Part shown: positions 6,166-9,497 of the stretch, one piece after another
Numbering within the stretch: position 1 is the first letter of the stretch
Layout of the letters: every line of letters begins with the position of its first letter
DNA from: Hyphomicrobiaceae bacterium
GTDB lineage: Bacteria > Pseudomonadota > Alphaproteobacteria > Rhizobiales > Hyphomicrobiaceae
Assembly (NCBI GenBank): GCA_020442225.1
Contig: JAGRKR010000202.1
Location: forward strand, 1 to 9,497
Length of the DNA stretch: 9,497 nt
Reading direction: 5' to 3'
Notes under the pieces: generated by a model
Database searches by the model: none
What the model was told of the DNA's origin: nothing
The model's input: the letters and a program-made list of their open reading frames with translations, nothing else
Position numbers and translations under genes: made by a program

Positions 6166-6915
6166 TCACTTCGCAAGATGCTTGCCGAAGAACGCGAAGA
6201 CCTTGCTCCAGCCGTCCATCGCCTGCTCGGGACGGTAGAGCGGCCGGTGCCAGTAGAAGATGCCATGACCCGCGCCGTCGTAGCGGTGGAACTCATACGA
6301 CTTGCCGAGCGCCTTGAGCGCGGCCTCGTGCTGGTCGACCTGCTCGGGGCTCGGCGCCCGGTCGTCGTTGCCGAAGATCCCGAGCAATGGGCAAGCGAGA
6401 CCTTTGCTCATGTCGATCGGCGCCACCGGGGTCTTCTCGTTGAGCTCGTCCTTGCCCATGACGACGCGTCCGCCCCACAGATCGACACAGGCGTCGACGT
6501 CCCCTTTCTGGCAGGCGTAGATGAAGGCGTGGCGGCCACCCGAGCAGGAGCCGAAAATCCCGACCTTGCCGTTGAGCTCGGGCTGCTCGCGCATCCACTT
6601 CACGGCAGCTGCGGTGTCGCCGACCATTTGCGCGTCGGGGATGCCGCCCTCGGCGCGCACCTTCGCCGCGACGTCGTCCGGGTTGCCCCCACCGGAGCGC
6701 TCGTAGAGGTTAGCGCAGATGGCGAGGTAGCCGTGATGGGCGAAGCGGCGCGTGGTCTCGATGTAGAACTCGCTCCAGCCGGGCAGGTGATGGACGAGCA
6801 CGACGCCTGGGAAGGGGCCGGCACCGGCGGGCTTCGCCGTGTAGGCGGTGATCGGCGTGCCCTTGTCACCCTTGAGCGTGACGTTCTTGCACGTCATGTC
6901 TCGGTAGTAAGACAT
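6166..6915 (-). CDS. Dienelactone hydrolase family alpha/beta hydrolase
   Basis: This 249-residue protein has the dienelactone hydrolase fold and length. The nucleophile elbow is GSCSGG (122-127) with C124, where the classic enzyme has G-x-C-x-G-G. The acid is D184 or D185 in FGNDDRAPSP, and the base is H217 in GAGHGIF. PGVVLVHHLPGW (36-47) is the oxyanion-hole region. Such enzymes open lactones or cleave esters in the cytoplasm; a family member acts on 4-carboxymethylene-butenolide in chlorocatechol breakdown, but many have other or unknown substrates, and no chlorocatechol gene is seen here. MSYYRDMTCKNVTLKG is taken as the start, with AAGGAG about 10 bases upstream. The frame is open to 7092, but the extra 59 residues look non-coding. 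It is first in a unit with the DUF6295-like gene. Confidence 0.88.
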   Translation of the reverse strand: MSYYRDMTCKNVTLKGDKGTPITAYTAKPAGAGPFPGVVLVHHLPGWSEFYIETTRRFAHHGYLAICANLYERSGGGNPDDVAAKVRAEGGIPDAQMVGDTAAAVKWMREQPELNGKVGIFGSCSGGRHAFIYACQKGDVDACVDLWGGRVVMGKDELNEKTPVAPIDMSKGLACPLLGIFGNDDRAPSPEQVDQHEAALKALGKSYEFHRYDGAGHGIFYWHRPLYRPEQAMDGWSKVFAFFGKHLAK

Positions 6916-7283
6916 TGGTCCTTGCTCCTTGTCGCTTGTCGTTGTCCGAGCGTGTCGACGCCGCCCGCGCAGTATCCGGTGGCTCGACCGGCGGTGATCG
7001 ACTTCGATAGACCGGCAGATGCCGGCCCACGCAGTCGGCGCGTTTCCCGTCCCGGGGGTACCCGTGGCAGGTTCCGTCGATGGCACGATCATGAGACGGT
7101 CGTCCGGGCGTATCCGTCAACACCCTTCGTCACAGCAGCGAAGAGCGCTGCGCGTCCGAGCCTGCGAAGCTCCTGGGCTGTGAGGCTGGCGGGAGGCCTG
7201 ACGCCATCATGGCGCGGCGTTCTTTCCGTTGCTTGCCGAATATTGACGGCATGTGCGGAACTACACGAATCATGCTCCTGCAC

Positions 7284-7306
7284 TCTAGAATTAGAAGAAT
7301 TCCAGA
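7284..7306 (+). promoter_or_regulatory. Candidate Irr-box-like operator upstream of bfd-bfr
   Basis: An imperfect inverted repeat, TCTAGAATT-AGAAG-AATTCCAGA, has 8 of 9 positions paired in each arm. It contains the 11-base core TAGAAGAATTC (7292-7302), which recurs exactly inside the perfect palindrome before the iron-transport gene. TTAGAA-GAA-TTCCAG resembles the rhizobial iron control element TTTAGAA...TTCTAAA as I remember it. TAGAAT at 7286-7291 could also act as a -10 box, so activation versus repression cannot be decided. Confidence 0.5.
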
Positions 7307-7329
7307 TTGGGAAATATTGACGCGGATGC

Positions 7330-7358
7330 TTGACGCAGGGGGTGCTCACACCACTAAT
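7330..7358 (+). promoter_or_regulatory. Candidate promoter of bfd-bfr
   Basis: TTGACG (7330-7335) and ACTAAT (7353-7358) are 17 bases apart. This would start transcription near 7365, with a leader of roughly 58 bases before the GTG. It lies about 24 bases downstream of the iron-box-like repeat. The -35 box is good and the -10 box weak. Confidence 0.3.
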
Positions 7359-7422
7359 GGTGCACGCAATCACTCCGCCATCCGCCACGCGCCACGATCT
7401 GCCGCGCAGCCAGGGTTTCATC

Positions 7423-7731
7423 GTGATCGTCTGCTCATGCACCGTGCTGACCGACCGCGACCTAGAGGCCGCGCTCGTCGAGATTCTGTCTCAGCCGAAC
7501 GCCCCGCTGCCGACGCCGGGTGTCGTGTTTCGCCATCTCTCCAAGCAGATGCAGTGCTGTGGCTGCGCACCGCTGACGGTCTCCGTGATCTATGATCTCG
7601 TCGACAAGCTGGAGCGGGAGGGGCGGGCCTGCCCGTGTGCATGTGCCACGGCCAAATCGCGACTGAGCCGGCTCGATCCCCGGCGAGGCAAGCTGGACCC
7701 GGTGCGGATCACGCTGGCCGCGGCCGAATAA
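7423..7731 (+). CDS. bfd: Bfd-like (bacterioferritin-associated) [2Fe-2S] ferredoxin, GTG start
   Basis: This 102-residue protein begins MIVCSCTVLTDRDLEAAL, the hallmark N-terminus of bacterioferritin-associated ferredoxins, with C4 and C6. The second cysteine pair is C45 and C48 in QCCGC, after TPGVVFRHLSKQ. Bfd donates electrons to bacterioferritin to release stored iron, which fits the bfr gene 61 bases downstream. The start is taken as GTG at 7423 because it places the family's Met-Ile-Val-Cys at the N-terminus and AGGG lies 7 bases upstream. A TTG at 7330 and an ATG inside that extension would add residues not seen in the family. Oddities: the loop between the cysteine pairs (38 residues) is somewhat longer than usual, C46 is extra, and a CPCAC block (C70, C72, C74) plus a basic tail extend the C-terminus. 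It could be a divergent Bfd or a related Fe-S protein. Confidence 0.78.
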   Translation: MIVCSCTVLTDRDLEAALVEILSQPNAPLPTPGVVFRHLSKQMQCCGCAPLTVSVIYDLVDKLEREGRACPCACATAKSRLSRLDPRRGKLDPVRITLAAAE

Positions 7732-7792
7732 CAGCGCGTCTTGAATGGCGCACGCCGTGCGCTCCATCCGGGCCGAGCGAAAGGAAGAGGCA

Positions 7793-8281
7793 ATGAAGGG
7801 TAAGAAGGCAGTCATCGACGTATTGAACGAGGCGCTCCGCCACGAGCTGGCGGCGGTCAATCAGTATTGGCTGCACTACCGTCTTCTGGACGACTGGGGC
7901 TTCACGCGTCTGGCCAAGAAGGAGCGCGAGGAGAGCATCGAGGAGATGCAGCACGCCGACAAGCTCGTCGCGCGCATCATCCTGCTCGAAGGCTTCCCCA
8001 ACATGCAGACCCTGGCGCCGCTGCGCATCGGCCAGACCCTCAAGGAGGTTCTGGAAGCCGATCTCGCCGCCGAATACGAAGCCCAGAAGCTCTACAAGTC
8101 CGCCCGCGAGGTCTGCCGCAAGGCCGAGGACTACGTTTCCATGGCGCTGTTCGAGGAGCTCCTGGAGGACGAGGAGGGGCATATCGATTTCATCGAGACC
8201 CAACTCGATCTGCTGTCCAAGATCGGCGAGCAGAACTACGGCCAGCTTCAGGCCGCGCCCGCCGATACTGCCGAGGGCTGA
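7793..8281 (+). CDS. bfr: Bacterioferritin
   Basis: This 162-residue iron-storage protein aligns by eye with E. coli Bfr without large gaps. The di-iron ferroxidase ligands are all present: E18, E51, H54, E94, E127 and H130. The haem-binding methionine M52 is also present, as [14 protein letters not shown] (65-72) and [15 protein letters not shown] (126-140) are family signatures. Twenty-four subunits form a shell that oxidises Fe(II) and stores Fe(III) in the cytoplasm, with haem between subunits serving electron release. The ATG at 7793 is preceded by AAAGGAAGAGG and gives the canonical [12 protein letters not shown] start; the frame extends 16 codons further, which is not conserved. It lies 61 bases after the bfd-like gene and is probably co-transcribed with it, then followed by a hairpin. 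Confidence 0.96.
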   Translation: MKGKKAVIDVLNEALRHELAAVNQYWLHYRLLDDWGFTRLAKKEREESIEEMQHADKLVARIILLEGFPNMQTLAPLRIGQTLKEVLEADLAAEYEAQKLYKSAREVCRKAEDYVSMALFEELLEDEEGHIDFIETQLDLLSKIGEQNYGQLQAAPADTAEG

Positions 8282-8294
8282 TCGCGTCGGTTGC

Positions 8295-8322
8295 CGGAGA
8301 GGGCGCAGCAACGCCTTCTCCG
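8295..8322 (+). terminator. Hairpin terminator after bfr
   Basis: CGGAGAGGGCG (8295-8305) pairs with CGCCTTCTCCG (8312-8322) around a 6-base loop, giving an 11-bp stem with one G-U pair. It starts 14 bases after the bfr stop. No T-run follows directly, only a weakly T-rich stretch near 8330-8340. Confidence 0.6.
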
Positions 8323-8465
8323 CGCAGCGATATTGTTGTGTCCCAACCGGAGTCGCGCTTCTTTGTCATGCATTTCGCCAGGCATCTCTGGCGTTCTGAA
8401 TTTGAGAATTAGAATTATTATATTTGTAGATTGACGAGTCGACCGATTGGAGCTCTTCTAATCTT

Positions 8466-8486
8466 GAAATAGAAGAATTCTATTTC
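8466..8486 (+). promoter_or_regulatory. Perfect 9-3-9 inverted repeat, candidate Irr box (ICE) of the iron-transport gene
   Basis: GAAATAGAA (8466-8474), spacer GAA and TTCTATTTC (8478-8486) form a perfect inverted repeat. The arm-spacer layout and TAGAA...TTCTA core resemble the rhizobial Irr-box consensus (TTTAGAA...TTCTAAA, from memory). It lies 120 bases before the ATG of an iron(III)-binding protein gene, and its core repeats before bfd. Irr is known to act on both iron uptake and iron storage genes. Confidence 0.55.
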
Positions 8487-8487
8487 G

Positions 8488-8500
8488 GGACAATTTGTCC
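8488..8500 (+). promoter_or_regulatory. Second palindrome, possible operator
   Basis: GGACAA (8488-8493), T, TTGTCC (8495-8500) is a perfect 13-base inverted repeat immediately after the iron-box-like palindrome. I cannot assign it to a known regulator. It could be a separate operator or part of a compound site. Confidence 0.35.
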
Positions 8501-8517
8501 ATCGACAGTATTTGCAT

Positions 8518-8546
8518 TTGACGGGGCGAGCTTTTTTCGGTCATTT
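8518..8546 (+). promoter_or_regulatory. Weak candidate promoter of the iron-binding protein gene
   Basis: TTGACG (8518-8523) is followed after 17 bases by TCATTT (8541-8546), a poor -10 box. The palindromes would lie upstream of it, as for an activator. An alternative is TTGACG at 8431-8436 with TCTAAT at 8457-8462, which has a long 20-base spacing but a better -10 and would put the palindrome at the transcript start. Confidence 0.22.
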
Positions 8547-8555
8547 TCGTTGCGG

Positions 8556-8573
8556 CGGCGAGCCCACTCGCCG
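8556..8573 (+). other. Leader hairpin before the iron-binding protein gene
   Basis: CGGCGAG (8556-8562) and CTCGCCG (8567-8573) are perfect 7-bp arms around a 4-base loop, 33 bases upstream of the ATG at 8607. It may be a leader structure affecting translation, or chance. Confidence 0.3.
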
Positions 8574-8606
8574 ATCTGGAATTTGAGAAGTTCGGGAGAC
8601 GCAGGC

Positions 8607-9497
8607 ATGGCCGATCGCAACATTTTCAGCGGCTCGACGGGTGGCCGCTCCATCATGCTGGGAGCTGCCGGGGCTGTCGCGCTCGGACTGGCGGCATTTT
8701 TCACGGCGGTGCCGGCGGACAGCCAGTCGGGGTCGGTGGTGAACATATACTCATACCGCGAGCCCGTGCTGATCGATCCGCTCCTCAAGGCGTTCACCGC
8801 CAAGACCGGCATCAAGACAAAGGTCATTTTCGCGAAGGCGGGCCTCACCGAGCGGATGGCTGCGGAGGGGCAGAACAGCCCGGCCGACGTGCTGCTGACG
8901 GTCGACATCGGCCGGCTCGCCGAGGCCAAGAGCAAGGGCGTGTCGCAGCCGCTGACGTCCAAGGCGCTGACGGAGAGCATTCCGGCCGCCTACCGCGATC
9001 CCGACGGTCACTGGTTCGGCGTCTCGATGCGCGCGCGCGTGATCTATGCCTCCAAGGAGCGCGTGAAGCAGACCGCGATCAGCTATGAGGACCTGGCTGA
9101 CCCCAAGTGGAAGGGCAAGATCTGCTCGCGCTCCGCCCAGCACACCTACAATCTCGGGCTTATCGCCTCGATCATCGCGCACATGGGCGAGGCGAAGGCC
9201 GAAGCCTGGTTGCGCGGCTTCAAGGCGAACCTCGCCCGCAAGCCGGCTGGCGGCGACCGCGAGCAGGTGCGCGACGTCTTTGCCGGACGCTGCGATATCG
9301 CTATCGGCAACACGTACTATATGGCGGCCATGCAGCGGAACAAGAAGAACCCGGAGCAACAGAAGTGGGCGGCTGCCGTGCGCATCATCTTCCCGAACGT
9401 CACGGGTCGCGGCACCCACGTGAACCTGTCGGGAATGGTCCTGGCCAAGTACGCGCCGCACAAGGCTGCTGCCATCAAGCTGATGGAGTTCCTGGCC
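8607..9497 (+). CDS. Iron(III) ABC transporter substrate-binding protein, FutA/FbpA-like (3' end outside window)
   Basis: The frame from the ATG at 8607 is open to the window end, giving 297 residues without a stop; family members are about 340 long, so a short C-terminal part is missing. The N-terminus has a hydrophobic export signal (about residues 15-35). The mature protein starts VVNIYSYREP and contains EGQNSPADVLLTVDIGRL (87-104), HWFGVSMRARVIY (135-147), YEDLADPKWKGKICSRS (160-176), ARKPAGGDREQV (210-221) and CDIAIGNTYYM (229-239). The tyrosine pair Y237-Y238 and Y181 correspond to ferric-iron ligands in FutA/FbpA, and C173 and C229 may pair. It would bind Fe(III) in the periplasm for a permease and ATPase presumably encoded downstream. 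GGGAG upstream supports the start. It follows bfr and has a strong palindrome in its promoter region, consistent with iron control. Confidence 0.9.
   Translation, partial: MADRNIFSGSTGGRSIMLGAAGAVALGLAAFFTAVPADSQSGSVVNIYSYREPVLIDPLLKAFTAKTGIKTKVIFAKAGLTERMAAEGQNSPADVLLTVDIGRLAEAKSKGVSQPLTSKALTESIPAAYRDPDGHWFGVSMRARVIYASKERVKQTAISYEDLADPKWKGKICSRSAQHTYNLGLIASIIAHMGEAKAEAWLRGFKANLARKPAGGDREQVRDVFAGRCDIAIGNTYYMAAMQRNKKNPEQQKWAAAVRIIFPNVTGRGTHVNLSGMVLAKYAPHKAAAIKLMEFLA

Larger units (their letters stand above)
6916..7422. other. 507-bp divergent region between the hydrolase and bfd genes
   Basis: Open frames here look like chance. The left side holds the hydrolase leader, where GACAA occurs three times at 7-base steps on the minus strand (6916-6946). 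A 14-base palindrome, CCGGCA-GA-TGCCGG, lies at 7012-7025. From about 7230 the base composition becomes more AT-rich, with the iron-box-like element (7284-7306) and a candidate promoter (7330-7358) for the plus-strand iron genes. Confidence 0.5.
8282..8606 (+). other. 325-bp intergenic region with AT-rich regulatory island
   Basis: The region holds the bfr hairpin (8295-8322), then an AT-rich island at about 8395-8500 that contrasts with the GC-rich surroundings. The island is dense in inverted repeats: AGAATT words near 8406-8416, CTTCTA/TAGAAG (8455-8460 and 8470-8475), the perfect palindrome at 8466-8486 and another at 8488-8500. A 7-bp hairpin (8556-8573) precedes the iron-binding protein gene. 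I see no coding sequence. Confidence 0.7.

Noticed and set aside
4957..7320. A 787-codon open frame on the plus strand, antisense to the arginine-rich, DUF6295-like and hydrolase genes
   Set aside because: Its product has no family resemblance and it runs through the mirror frames of three well-supported minus-strand genes and their intergenic gap. Long antisense frames are expected in GC-rich DNA.
7089..7442. A 117-codon minus-strand frame between the hydrolase and bfd genes
   Set aside because: Composition looks random, it overlaps the iron-box-like repeat and the bfd start, and no ribosome binding site or domain is visible.
8300..8500. Small RNA gene between bfr and the iron-binding protein gene
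   Set aside because: Hairpins exist, but I see no separate promoter-terminator pair; the structures are better explained by the bfr terminator and DNA operators.

Overview
This window is GC-rich DNA that looks like an alphaproteobacterial chromosome, probably Hyphomicrobiales (Rhizobiales). That placement is an inference. It rests on base composition, short ATGA gene overlaps, the protein families present, and iron-related inverted repeats resembling the Irr box (ICE) of this order. I see no rRNA, tRNA, CRISPR array, insertion sequence or phage gene.

Left part (1-4808), a probable catabolic and uptake locus. The 5' end of a LeuC/aconitase-family hydro-lyase gene leaves the window on the minus strand (200 to 1). 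Divergent from it on the plus strand is an isocitrate lyase/PEP-mutase superfamily C-C lyase with the catalytic KRCGH motif (519-1382). It is followed by a complete NMT1/SsuA-type ABC importer: a Tat-type binding protein, an ATPase and two permeases. The four transporter genes are joined by ATGA stop/start overlaps. A hydro-lyase beside a lyase of these families suggests a hydrate-then-cleave route for an imported carboxylate, as in the methylcitrate or 2,3-dimethylmalate pathways. The actual substrate cannot be read from the sequence.

Middle part (4793-6915), minus strand. A strong GC hairpin separates the convergent permease gene from a gene for an exported, extremely arginine-rich protein. 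That protein has about 13 pentapeptide-like units, [AVT]-P-R-[QRK]-[AVI], and a His/Cys/Trp-rich tail. After a 442-base gap with no convincing gene comes a two-gene unit: a dienelactone hydrolase family enzyme and a small protein that I recognise as DUF6295-like. A hairpin sits just after its stop.

Right part (6916-9497), plus strand, an iron module. It contains a Bfd-like [2Fe-2S] ferredoxin gene with a GTG start and extra cysteines, then bacterioferritin (bfr) with all ferroxidase and haem ligands. After a hairpin terminator and an AT-rich regulatory island comes the 5' part of a ferric-iron ABC transporter binding protein gene, which runs off the window. The regions before bfd and before the iron-binding protein gene share the core TAGAAGAATTC. 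In the second region this core lies inside a perfect inverted repeat with 9-bp arms. Iron storage and iron import are therefore probably controlled by the same regulator.
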